A stretch of DNA of 64,000 bases. Origin: Kryptolebias marmoratus (Eukaryota; Chordata; Actinopteri; Cyprinodontiformes; Rivulidae). Each line of letters begins with the position of its first letter. Within the stretch, counting starts at the first letter, position 1. The DNA is taken from NCBI RefSeq assembly GCF_001649575.2, contig NC_051452.1, positions 6,753,155 to 6,817,154 of the forward strand. Direction: 5' to 3'. The notes below the pieces were generated by a model. That model ran no database searches and had not been told where the DNA came from. It saw only the letters and a list, made by a program, of their open reading frames with translations. The translations under genes and the position numbers were made by a program. Positions 12,501 to 20,054 of the stretch are shown here, piece by piece.

Positions 12501-13202
12501 TGACGGTTGAGCGTAGGGGCTACATTCAGATCAGATTTGAGTCGGATTTTCAGGAAGCGTGTACGCCCAGAATCCATGTTTTCTGCACCTTATTTTACTG
12601 TCCAAATGTACCTCTGTGGTTGATATACTGTATAAAAGACGATACGATGTTATGCCGATGATACTCTGACTTATTTAGCAATGAAACCTAACATCACTTT
12701 GTCTAAAAACTCATTAACTAGTTGTTTTATCTGTGGTTAAAACTTGGCTTTCATAGTTTTTTTTTTACCATTTTTTTGCCCCCAAAGTTGTGCAAATAAA
12801 GTGATTTTTTTTTCACACTTTGTTCCTTTTAAAAGCAGCCTTTAAAAGTTAACGTTATGTATCTTTGACAGATTAAGTGAGCTAAAAAGAGATATTTAGC
12901 AATGTCACAGAAATTCTAAACTTTATTGGTGACATCATTGTCTCAGAAATTCGAAACTGGAATCAGATTTATTCTTGTGTGTGTGTGGGGGGGGGGGGTT
13001 CTGTCGACAGGATGAAGATTTCCAGGAGATGGAGGAAACGGCGAGGAAGATGGAGTCCCAGCTCTGGCACTTCTTCGATCAGGTGATCGTGAACGACGAG
13101 CTGCAGGACTCCTGCGTCCAGCTGCTGACGGCGGTGATGAAGGCGCAGGACGAGCCTCAGTGGGTCCCTGCCAGCTGGATACGACCCACCGCCGAACCGT
13201 GA
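551..13202 (+). CDS. mpp4: MPP4-type MAGUK (membrane palmitoylated protein 4), 20 exons
   Basis: This is a scaffold of the p55/MPP family, which in mammals works in photoreceptor synaptic terminals with PSD-95 and Veli3. Exons read by GT-AG splicing: 551-608, 678-799, 1921-1998, 2071-2154, 2794-2925, 5306-5387, 6422-6507, 6687-6761, 6837-7033, 7461-7519, 7614-7631, 7713-7754, 7849-7869, 9353-9394, 9484-9657, 9807-9887, 11357-11450, 11558-11666, 11747-11881, 13011-13202. They sum to 1881 nt in one frame, giving 626 aa against about 637 in human MPP4. Domains: L27 region about 20-115 ([20 protein letters not shown]); PDZ about 148-230 ([19 protein letters not shown]); SH3 about 240-305 ([17 protein letters not shown]); acidic linker built from very short exons; guanylate-kinase-like domain about 415-620 ([33 protein letters not shown]). 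The kinase P-loop lacks the GKS/T lysine, so it should be catalytically dead, as in MPP4 of mammals. The end of exon 7 is uncertain by 3 nt (tandem GTG). The start at 551 gives an N-terminus unlike mammals and could be alternative. A poly(A) signal AATAAA lies at 13591-13596. Confidence 0.95.
826..1010 (+). mobile_element. tRNA-derived SINE in mpp4 intron 2
   Basis: A tRNA-like head carries an A-box-like TGGATCAGCGGTTAGAGCAG and a B-box-like GGTTCGACTCC. It is followed by the teleost SINE body with CCCTGGGCGAGACCCTGAACC and a tail with GTGTATGAATGTGATCTAAAGC. It lies in the intron 800-1920, whose remainder is AT-rich with nothing recognised. No intact tRNA cloverleaf can be drawn. Confidence 0.75.
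2337..2615. repeat. AAGATGGC-core repeat, two copies head to head (palindrome) in mpp4 intron 4
   Basis: The left arm (about 2337-2460) reads forward: CAAGATGGCTGCCACAGC, then GATTTGGTGTGGTAGTAGCG. The right arm (about 2461-2615) is the same family reversed: CAGCTACTACCACACCAAAC, then GCGGCCGCCATCTTG. The two form an imperfect inverted repeat of about 280 bp. This is the dispersed family seen elsewhere in the window. Confidence 0.8.
4008..5060 (+). CDS. Unrecognised two-exon coding-like region nested in mpp4 intron 5
   Basis: In the 2.4-kb intron 2926-5305 two open stretches join cleanly. The first is 4008-4293 (acceptor CTCGCAG, donor GGTAAGA). The second is 4399-5060 (acceptor CATTGGAG, stop TGA at 5058-5060). 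Spliced frame: a Ser/Pro/Arg-rich part ending in [14 protein letters not shown], then [20 protein letters not shown], an amphipathic helical stretch (about 4575-4785) with heptad-like spacing, a Ser/Gln/Thr-rich low-complexity part, and a Lys-rich end (a run of eight lysines then PR). GC content and codon choice resemble real exons and differ from the surrounding AT-rich intron. I do not recognise the family. The first exon is open further upstream to an ATG at 3930, and no start is secure. It could be the 3' end of a nested same-strand gene, an alternative mpp4 terminal exon, or a gene relic. The frame relation to mpp4 exon 5 was not resolved. The GAA/AAG run before the stop is also a microsatellite-like tract. 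Confidence 0.45.
5461..6180 (+). mobile_element. Tc1/mariner-like non-autonomous relic, copy 1 (mpp4 intron 6)
   Basis: About 700 bp are shared with 37502-38432 (reverse) and 23694-23965 (reverse, truncated), including GAGGAGATGCTGCACAGAGG and GAACTGTTCTGAGGTCAGAT. One reading frame keeps a short transposase-like scrap, [19 protein letters not shown], resembling the WGCIS region of Tc1/mariner-type transposases of fish. Frameshifts and stops make it dead. It fills most of the intron between mpp4 exons 6 and 7. Confidence 0.7.
7205..7396 (+). repeat. AAGATGGCCGCC-core dispersed repeat, partial, forward
   Basis: The copy contains TCTGTTAGCAAAATATCTCA, TTCAAGATGGCCGCCACAG and TCTGGTGTGGTAGTAGCTGA, which mark this family throughout the window. 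It lies in the mpp4 intron between the SH3 exon and the linker exons. Confidence 0.8.
7614..7869 (+). CDS. mpp4: mpp4 linker microexon cluster (18, 42 and 21 nt)
   Basis: Three tiny phase-1 exons (7614-7631, 7713-7754, 7849-7869) encode [20 protein letters not shown] and DEEAFES. They form the acidic SH3-to-GK hinge that corresponds to [20 protein letters not shown] in human MPP4. All are multiples of three and share phase, so each can be skipped without a frameshift. The first is only 18 nt. Alternative use is inferred, not shown. Confidence 0.85.
8135..8500 (-). repeat. AAGATGGCCGCC-core dispersed repeat, reverse, with a second reverse fragment
   Basis: The copy begins GAAGGAATGCATATCGCCCG and continues with GGCGGCCATCTTAAATG and GAGATATTTTGCTAACAGAC. 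A further reverse fragment follows at about 8393-8500 (CGGCTACTACCACACCAATC). It lies in mpp4 intron 13 (7870-9352), which is almost filled by copies of this family. Confidence 0.8.
8515..8815 (+). repeat. AAGATGGCCGCC-core dispersed repeat, near full length, forward
   Basis: The copy runs from GGCGGGCGATAATGTATTTG through CTGTTAGCAAAATATCTCCT, TTCAAGATGGCCGCCACAGC and AAATTTGGCGTGGTAGCAGC to ACATACTCTGAGCTCGACAC. It is the most complete copy for defining the consensus. Confidence 0.85.
8865..9115 (+). repeat. AAGATGGCCGCC-core dispersed repeat, forward
   Basis: The copy starts CTGTTAGCAAAATATCTCCT directly after the previous copy and includes ATTAAGATGGCCGCCGCAGC and GCATACTCTGAGAGCTAACA. 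With its neighbours it makes a reverse-forward-forward cluster about 980 bp long. Confidence 0.8.
9970..10200 (+). repeat. AAGATGGCCGCC-core dispersed repeat, forward (mpp4 intron 16)
   Basis: The copy includes TCACCCGCCGGGGAGGACGA near its left end, ATTCAAGATGGCCGCCTCGG and CTGGTGTGGTAGTAGCTGAG. It is followed at about 10207 by GGGGTGTCCAAATGGTGGCC and CATTTGCGGCCCTCAGAGGG, which look like the end of a hAT (Charlie-type) element whose other end I could not place. Confidence 0.75.
10995..11230 (+). repeat. AAGATGGCCGCC-core dispersed repeat, forward (mpp4 intron 16)
   Basis: The copy contains TCTGTTAGCAAAATATCTCA, AATTCAAAATGGCCACCACA, CAGATTTGGTGTAGTAGTTG and CCCCAACACGTACTCCGAGC. It ends about 120 bp before mpp4 exon 17. 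Confidence 0.8.
11882..13010 (+). other. mpp4: mpp4 last intron, no gene seen
   Basis: This is about 1.1 kb of AT-rich intron. The part at about 12150-12300 (AAGGCTTGGAGCTTCGACAC, then GAGTAGCGGTCAATGAAATG) has the look of a hAT relic but no paired ends were found. A GT tract followed by a G tract (about 12976-12998) sits right before the acceptor of the last exon, so the usual polypyrimidine tract is replaced by purines except for TTCTGTCGACAG. Confidence 0.6.
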
Positions 13203-13590
13203 CAGCAGAGAGCAGGACGGGAAAACCAATTTGGGTCACTTTTATTTATTTATTTATTTTCACAAAGATGAAGAATCGCAGCCTGGAAGATCAGCAACTG
13301 GATGTTTGAGGCAAAAAATGTAAATACTTTGATCTGGTTCTTAATTCGCTTTAAATCCCAGAAGATAACACAAAGCTGGACTGAAGCCCTAAGAAATCCC
13401 TGAAACTGTGTCAGAGTCTCACAGTTTTGAATTTTGACTCCAATTGATCCATCTTTTTTGGAGCTACAGGGTGTTTTAATTTGATTTAAAAAAAAATTCT
13501 GTTCTGATTGCAGCTTTAATTTGCAAAAAAATACAGTAATTTTCAGCTCTGCTCTTCACTATGCTCTTTTTTAATGTTTACATTCTAGAA

Positions 13591-13596
13591 AATAAA
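13591..13596 (+). terminator. mpp4: mpp4 poly(A) signal
   Basis: AATAAA stands 389 bases after the mpp4 stop and is followed by a GT-rich stretch (GTGTTACTATCGTTGTGTC), the usual downstream element. This would end a 3' UTR of about 400 nt. The following stretch to about 13900 is AT-rich with nothing recognised. Confidence 0.7.
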
Positions 13597-13942
13597 GTGT
13601 TACTATCGTTGTGTCTTGCTTTCTGTGTTTTACTGTAGCCTAAATCTATTATTGCATGCCAAAAAAGTGTTTCTTTTAGAAGAATAACTCGTTTGGTGTC
13701 TCATTTCATTGATTTAACGTGTAAATAAAAAGTTTTTCAAAATAAAATACAACAAAAGCACAATTTAAGCACAGGCACTAAAATATTCACACCAGTTTGT
13801 GACTTTAATAAAGAAACGCATGTTTTAATTCGTACAAATACTCGTTTAGTCATTTAGTCGTCTCTTTTGGTTTTTACTTTGAAGGGGAGCTTTTATTCTG
13901 AAGCGCGTACGTGCTGTGCGTACGTACATCCGGGTAACGGAC

Positions 13943-13955
13943 GTTGCTAGGAAAC
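13943..13955. promoter_or_regulatory. RFX X-box-like site upstream of tmem237
   Basis: GTTGCTAGGAAAC is an imperfect inverted repeat of two RFX half-sites (GTTGCT and GGAAAC) with a 1-base spacer, in a CG-containing stretch (CGCGTACGTGCTGTGCGTAC just before). RFX factors drive ciliary genes through X-boxes of the form GTTRCC-N-GGYAAC. TMEM237 is a transition-zone protein, so the site is where one would expect it. The match is seen. Regulation is inferred. Confidence 0.6.
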
Positions 13956-14073
13956 GAACTGCTTTTTGGTGGGCTTTAAAACGGATGTTTTCATAAAAGA
14001 ATGGACGTGTTTTGGTAAAAATGTGACTGGGCGAGTTATTAATTTGTTTTGTTTTTGGTTGAGAAGTCGAAGA

Positions 14074-14304
14074 ATGAACGCGGTAGACTCAAATGTGAGC
14101 ATTTTAAACACTTTTTAACGTCTGCCTGCTCCTTTTGTGGAGGAAACTGTTAGCTAAACCTGTTTAATAAACGCTGTTTTGCTAGTTTGAAGCCCCTGAG
14201 TTGTATTGGTAATAATATAATGAAGGTTATTGTTGTAACACATCGTTGTTTTCTCTTTTAATGTTCAGAAAACGAGGGCGAGGGAGCTGCCTCCTCTTCC
14301 ACAG
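14074..14304 (+). CDS. Candidate upstream first exons of tmem237
   Basis: Two short open segments with splice signals follow the X-box-like site. 14074-14094 reads MNAVDSN and ends at GTGAGC; 14269-14304 reads KTRARELPPLPQ between TTCAG and GTCAGT. Both are phase 0 and could join the tmem237 exon at 16551 in frame, giving a 406-aa protein. The ELPPLPQ piece resembles the RALPPVPSQ region of mammalian TMEM237, but so does the 16551 exon, so this may be a duplicated exon or part of another transcript. Confidence 0.4.
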
Positions 14305-14549
14305 GTCAGTAAATCACCTGGACTATGTCGTAAATAGTAACTACAGCCTTTTTAAATAATTATAAGAGTATTTAAAGTAGACTAGTGCTTTGGAGATTTA
14401 CAAATTAAGTAAATGCAGTCACACAAACTAAACTATGATGTAATTTAAAACGCAGAACCAGTGTGATTTAAAACAAAAAAAACAGAGTCCACCTCATAGG
14501 TGGCTGCCCGATTTGGTTTGTAGGTCTGTAGGTTTTACTGCTGTGTTTG

Positions 14550-15150
14550 TGGTGAGTCGTGTGGCTCGGATGACCTCGAGGAACCTTCTGGTTCTAGACC
14601 AGGTCCTAAATCATCAGCCCGCCACCACCGTGCTTGACGGATGTAGAATGATTGAAACTTTAGAAACCCAAGTCATATTTGTCTTTTCCTAACTGTCCTG
14701 TCTTAACCTTTGACCTTTAACCTGCTGACTGAGGCCTGTAGAGTCTGAGATGGAGCTCATTTCTCTGAGCACTGCACGGTCTGACCTTCAGGGTGAATCT
14801 GCTGCCTCTCCTGGTTTCATTGGCAGCTGTGTGGAATGTCTCCTCTTGTGAATAATCTTCCACTTTGTATAACGATGAACTCCAGGTAGTCTGGAAATGA
14901 CCTTTGACCCTTCCCAGATTGATGGGCTCCTCTGAGGTCATTGCTGATGTCTTTCCACCCTGGCGTTGTGTTAACACACACCTGTAGCTCCAGAGTCGCA
15001 GAACCTGCTGATCCTGAACCTCTGAGATCCAATGGAAGCAGATTTTACTGAGATTTTCTGTTTTTGTTAAACAATATTCAGTGTTTTTAGTCCTGATCTG
15101 ATCTGAATCTGATTTGTTGTTGTTGATTTGTTTGTTTTTAAGTCCAGAGC
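14550..15150 (-). mobile_element. Tc1-like transposon relic, copy 1
   Basis: Reverse-strand sequence matches the copy at 44280-45070 over several hundred bases (for example GTGTTAACACACACCTGTAG, and TGACCTTTGACCCTTCCCAG). The part at about 14615-14635 reverse-complements to a stretch that reads KHGGGGLM, the VKHGGGS motif of Tc1-type transposases. Many stops are present. It lies in the tmem237 5' region. Confidence 0.75.
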
Positions 15151-15668
15151 TCAAAACTTAGGCTGACGAGTACTTTTTGCCATTAGTATCCAGATCTTTA
15201 AGGGTCAGCGAGTTATTTATTTCTTGTTTTTTTTTAACATACTACAGACTTAACAATACATAAATAACCTAATTTATCAAATCAATAATTTTTTAAACAC
15301 GTATAATGAACTTCTGTTTGTTTTCTTCTGTCGACAAAAGTTTTAAAGCAAATTGTTAAAACCTTGTTGAGTAAAAAACGTGAACGCCGGATCACATTAT
15401 TTACATTATATCGACTTAAATTAGATTTAAAAAACAATTAAAATACTACTTTTGTCACAAAGCACAAAAATAGATTAAAAGAAGTAATAAAAAGGTGCCG
15501 TCAAAAAGATTAAACCAGACGCCACCGATGCACTTCCTTTGCGTTTCTCTTGAACAAACAGTCATCTGACCTTTGACCCCTGAGTAATCCTGAGTCCTGG
15601 CAGATTTAGCCGAGGGTTTAGCAGTCAGAATGTGCTGCTGCTTCACTCCCACTTGAGTCTTGACTGAA

Positions 15669-18600
15669 ATGGCCCGAAAGACGATGGTAAGATTTTTATT
15701 GTTTTTATTTAAACTATTTCAGACAACTGAGATATAGACGTATAAATCCAGATCCAGATGAGTCCAGGTTAAAGTGGAAGTGTTTGGGCTTTAAAAATGT
15801 TTTTTTAAACGTGCTTTTCTTGTTTTATAAGATGAGATTTCACTGATCTTGTCAAAAGAAACATTTAAACTTTTTCTTTTTTTTCTTGGATTCTTATTGC
15901 CAGAAGAAACAGAAATGTTCAAGTTGTTCGATTCACAAACTACTTAAAGTCAGAGCAGTTTTACTGTCAAAAATCTCTTTATTTAGTTTGATTTTTATAA
16001 AACTGGCTCAAACAAATCTTCAATTTATAATAATTATTCTTTGTTTTCTATATTGTATTTAGTAAAAACACTGGTCAGAACTGATTGTTCCAGATTTATG
16101 ATCTAATATGTAAAATTTACACATTTTTAATTTGACTAAAAGGGGAAAGCTTTGATAAATAAACCTCGCCGGAGTTTAAACAGCTTCACTTCATTCATAT
16201 ATATATGTATTTATTTATTTATTTTAATAATTCAGAGTAAAACTGGAGCATGTCAAAGTGAAGAAGCTCAATAAGCTGCCAAATATCAATAATAAAAAGA
16301 AAACTAACAGCGGGATGACGTATTGAAAGCAGATCTGTTCTTTCTTTATTTGATGGTAGATATTTTCTGTTGACCGGCTCTAAAATTAAATCTGCCCATT
16401 AATGTGGTCATAAAATATCCTAAAAGTCCAACAGAAACTCTAATTCAAAACTACAACCCGTTCTGTCGACGGGTTCTTGTTGCCACTTTGAACATTTTAA
16501 AATAAAAATGGAAGAAAAGTGATTTGTGTGTTTTGTCTCTGTGTCCTCAGCGAGGACAGCGAACTCTTCCCACAATGTCCAGGTAGGAAAAATGTTTTCT
16601 TTTTAGCAGCTTCTGTGAAATAAAGACAGAATAAAAACTGAACCTTTCTTCTGTTTCTTCTTCTTCTTCGAAGCGGAGACACGACAGGTGGGTCAAGAGT
16701 CGACACGTATGGAAGCTGCTCTCCCTGATTTGATTCACAGATAGTTTTCTAATTTTATTCAGAGCTTCCAGCACCGAAACGTAAGAAGAAGAGGGTGAGG
16801 AAGGACATGGTTGGAATGGGTGATCTGGACGGTAAGAAACGAACAGAGTGGGGTTAAATAAACGGTGAATTTAAAGGTGGAATGGGTTAGTTTTGCTTTG
16901 TTTTCAGTGTGAGGCAGAAACTTTATTGACTTTCTTTTTCTCACCAAAAACAAATCTGTTTATCTGAACCGTGAATGAAACGAGCAGAAGCTGCCTCCAT
17001 GTTTTGAGCTCGCAGCCTTTGATTTTCAGGAAGTTGGTGAAAGTTGGATTGGTTCCTTTCTGTCCTCAGATCAGGCGGTGGAGATGGGAGGCATCGACAG
17101 CCGGCGGGCGTCTCAGGTCGGAGATCAGCTGACCCTCGAAACCACGACGGACGCCACGACACAGAGAAGAAAGAAGAAGAAGAAAACTGCGTCTTCAGGT
17201 GAAATCACACCGCTCCTCTTCGGCGTTTGACGTAAAAGCATCCTGAGAAGCTCACTGTGGTCGTTCAAATCTACTTTACGTCCCGATTTCAGACGTAGAA
17301 GACGACCAAGCTGACCTCGTCAACGGAGACACGGGAGATCAGACCACCGACGGAGAGGAAGTCGTCAAAAAACCCAAGAAGAAAAAGTGAGAGAAGCTTA
17401 TTTTCAGTCGGGTGTTTAAAAAGCTTCACATATTCCTCTCTCTTACAGGAAGTCAAAGGTGGCTGAGCTTCCTGACGAGCTGGAAGTCGAAGACGACGAC
17501 ATCATCACCGACGCCTCGTCTCCGATCCCCCAGCATGCCTTGTTCTCGGCTCCGCAGGGTCAGAGTCAGCCGGTCGGGAAGGTGTTTGTCGAGAGGAGCA
17601 GTGAGTGTCAGAGGAAACGTGGAGCTGGAACAGAGAGCTCTGACACGAACCTGAACACGAGTGTTTCTGTGCAGAGCGATTCCAGGCTGCAGAGCGCTCA
17701 GACTGGAGGAAGACCAGCGAGCAGACGGACAACATGGCCGACTTCCAGCACATGCAGCCCCTCTGGACCACCAGAGACGTTTCCATCAGGGTACATGAAG
17801 GCTTCAGGTAAGGAGAAACGCATAACTGATACAAAATCACAGCCATTAATGCTTAAAAAAGCAGAACAATGGCTAAAAGCTAACTGTAATTAAAGCCTAG
17901 ATAGAAGCTGAAGTAGCAGAACAGAAGCTTTAAATTGCAAAAGGGAAGCTAAAGGTTGAAATTAGCATAAGAAGACAGATATAGAGTCAGTTTGTTGAAT
18001 CCAATTTCAAAGAAAAGAATGTTTCTGAATTAATTGAATTGATCTCCATGTGTTTCTATAGGAAAAATATTTGGACATAAGTATAAAAGTTACGAAAACC
18101 AAAAGTCCCGGCACCTATTTCCTAAATAAGCTGAATGTTTGGATACACAAATGGTTAAAAAGTCTGCTGAATTAAGTTAGAAACACAGTTTTTTCCCGTC
18201 CTGCTGGTGATTCAGGGTGTTCGGTCTGTACTGTCACGGCTTCCTGGCCGGCTACGCCGTGTGGAACGTGGTGGTGGTGTACACGCTCGCCGGGCAGCAC
18301 CTCACCGCCCTGACCAACCTGCTGGAGCAGTACCACAGCCTGGCTTACCTGTCCCAGTCCCTGCTCTACATGCTGCTGGCCATCAGCGCCGTGGCCACCT
18401 TCGACAGGTGAATCGCTTAAACAGATGAAGCACTAAAACTGTTGCTTTTATTGAAAAGATGGGTGAGTTGGTGTATCTGATGGCGATAAAAATGATTCTT
18501 TGTGGGGTTTTTTTTGCTTTGAGGAATAAAAAACTGAAACTGTTTTGTTGTCAGAGTGAATTTGGCCAAAGGCGTTGTGGCTCTGCGGGAGTTCATCACG

Positions 18601-19156
18601 CTCGATCCAGTGGCCCTGGCCTCATTCTGTGAGTCCACATCATTCCCTCGGAGGGTCTTAAAGCTTCTGACGGCTGTTTTTATCTCACGGTTTGTGCCGT
18701 TTTGTTTTTCCCCTCAGTGTATTTCTCAGCGTTGGTCCTCTCTCTGAGCCAGCAGATGACTAGCGATCGAATCAACCTGTACGCTTCCGTCAACGTGACG
18801 TTATGGTGAGTCCACCACGAAAATCTGATGTTCTGACACCAACACGAAACCTGGCTTTGACTCCTCGGACTCGTGTGCTTCTGCCGCAGGCCTCCGGGGT
18901 CGGAGCATCAGGTTCTTCACCCGTGGGTCACCATCAACCTGGTGGTCGCTCTGCTGGTGGGTTTGGCTTGGATTTTGATTGCCACCAGACCTGAAACGGA
19001 CTACACTGAAGGTAAAAAACATAAAAGGTCCAGGCTGTAAAGTTCTCTCAATCAAAACAACAAATTTAATCATCTTTTCCTTCTGCTTCAGGTTACCTGA
19101 GATCCATGGAGATCGAACCTCCGAAGCCCGAAGACAAATCAGAAATCACTGCCTGA
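15669..19156 (+). CDS. tmem237: Transmembrane protein 237, ciliary transition zone
   Basis: This is the tetraspan membrane protein of the ciliary transition zone (MKS module). The human orthologue is mutated in Joubert syndrome 14. Exons: 15669-15686, 16551-16582, 16674-16687, 16763-16831, 17070-17198, 17293-17386, 17449-17600, 17675-17807, 18216-18407, 18555-18628, 18718-18805, 18890-19011, 19092-19156. Sum 1182 nt, giving 393 aa (human about 408). The start MARKTM ends in phase 0 and mirrors the short mammalian first exon MGKNPV, after which [10 protein letters not shown] aligns with RPPRALPPVPS. The N-terminal half is hydrophilic with Lys clusters ([22 protein letters not shown]) and the conserved [12 protein letters not shown] and [10 protein letters not shown]. 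Four hydrophobic spans lie in the C-terminal half (about 213-238, 256-277, 297-316, 348-370), with the conserved [12 protein letters not shown] between the third and fourth. A 14-nt microexon (16674-16687) shifts phase and so must be constitutive for this frame. Poly(A) signal at 19285-19290. The alternative start at 14074 is listed separately. Confidence 0.93.
17820..17965 (-). repeat. Degenerate GCTA-rich satellite in tmem237 intron
   Basis: Imperfect units of the type AGCTAAAAGTAGCAAAAC (seen as GGCTAAAAGCTAACTG, GAAGCTGAAGTAGCAGAACA, GGGAAGCTAAAGGTTG) run through this intron. The same low-complexity satellite occurs in the opposite orientation at 51640-51990. Confidence 0.55.
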
Positions 19157-19284
19157 TGAAAAAAGAATTCATTTCCTGCATGTCGTCTTTTATGTCACAG
19201 CTTTCCTGAGGTCTTGCACATGTTTAGCTGTGATTGAATTATGAATTATTTCTGTATTTTTGAAATGTGCTCATCTGTTTTTTA

Positions 19285-19290
19285 AATAAA
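19285..19290 (+). terminator. tmem237: tmem237 poly(A) signal
   Basis: AATAAA lies 129 bases after the stop codon, within TTTTTTAAATAAAGCC. This gives a short 3' UTR. Confidence 0.75.
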
Positions 19291-20054
19291 GCCTTTTAAC
19301 AGATCCAACAATACAAAACGATAGTGCTTGGAAAAAACAGTAGGAAAAGTTTCTTCAACTAAAACTGAGCTGTTAATTTTCAGGCTGTTCAGACAAGGGA
19401 ATCCATTATTTGGTGATGTGGAAAATTACAAAAAAAAAAGGGCAGAGTGGGATTTAAGTATCAGGTCACATTACAAGTGACTTAATTATTTTAATAGCTT
19501 AAGTGAGTTAAAATAGACTGGGAACTGATATGATGTAACGTTAAAATGTAAGCCAAGAAATTATGTTTGTTTAAAAGCAATCAGGTTTAACAGGTTGACA
19601 TAAAAGAGATGGACAAAGCGTCTCTGCCTTTTCCTCTTTTTCAAATTTGAAGCCATCATTTTGTATTTTTGGAGCCAGAGTTTTTAAGCCCCGCCTACTC
19701 CCCGCCGAATACAAGATTGCTTTTTTAAAAATTATTATTATTTTAGGCATCAAAAAACTAATTACAGCAAAATGTAATAAAAAGTAAATATTTAAAATGA
19801 GATCAAAGACGTAAAAAATACGCGAAGCTTTACCGAATACAGCCTAAAGGGGGCGCTCGTCTGACTTCCGCCTTACGTCGCTGCGTCGATCAATGCGTCG
19901 TTGCGTCATTAGCGACGCCATCTGAGCTCGATTACTTTCGCCTGCCATCCAGGCTGTGTGGTCAACCGCAGAAAAGGCAATGTTGACGTGGTAACTGCTA
20001 TCATTTTTGCTAAAAACATCCCGATAAACGTGTGAAAGAGTGACCACCGCAGCC
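19291..20054 (+). promoter_or_regulatory. tmem237-cyp20a1 intergenic region and cyp20a1 5' region
   Basis: About 550 bp of AT-rich sequence are followed by a CG-rich stretch from about 19845. Four TGCGTC/ACGTCG-type motifs lie at about 19873-19910 (TACGTCGCTGCGTCGATCAA, TGCGTCGTTGCGTCATTAGC). They resemble CRE/ATF half-sites and sit about 150-180 bp upstream of the cyp20a1 ATG, as expected for a housekeeping promoter. No gene was seen in this stretch. Confidence 0.5.
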
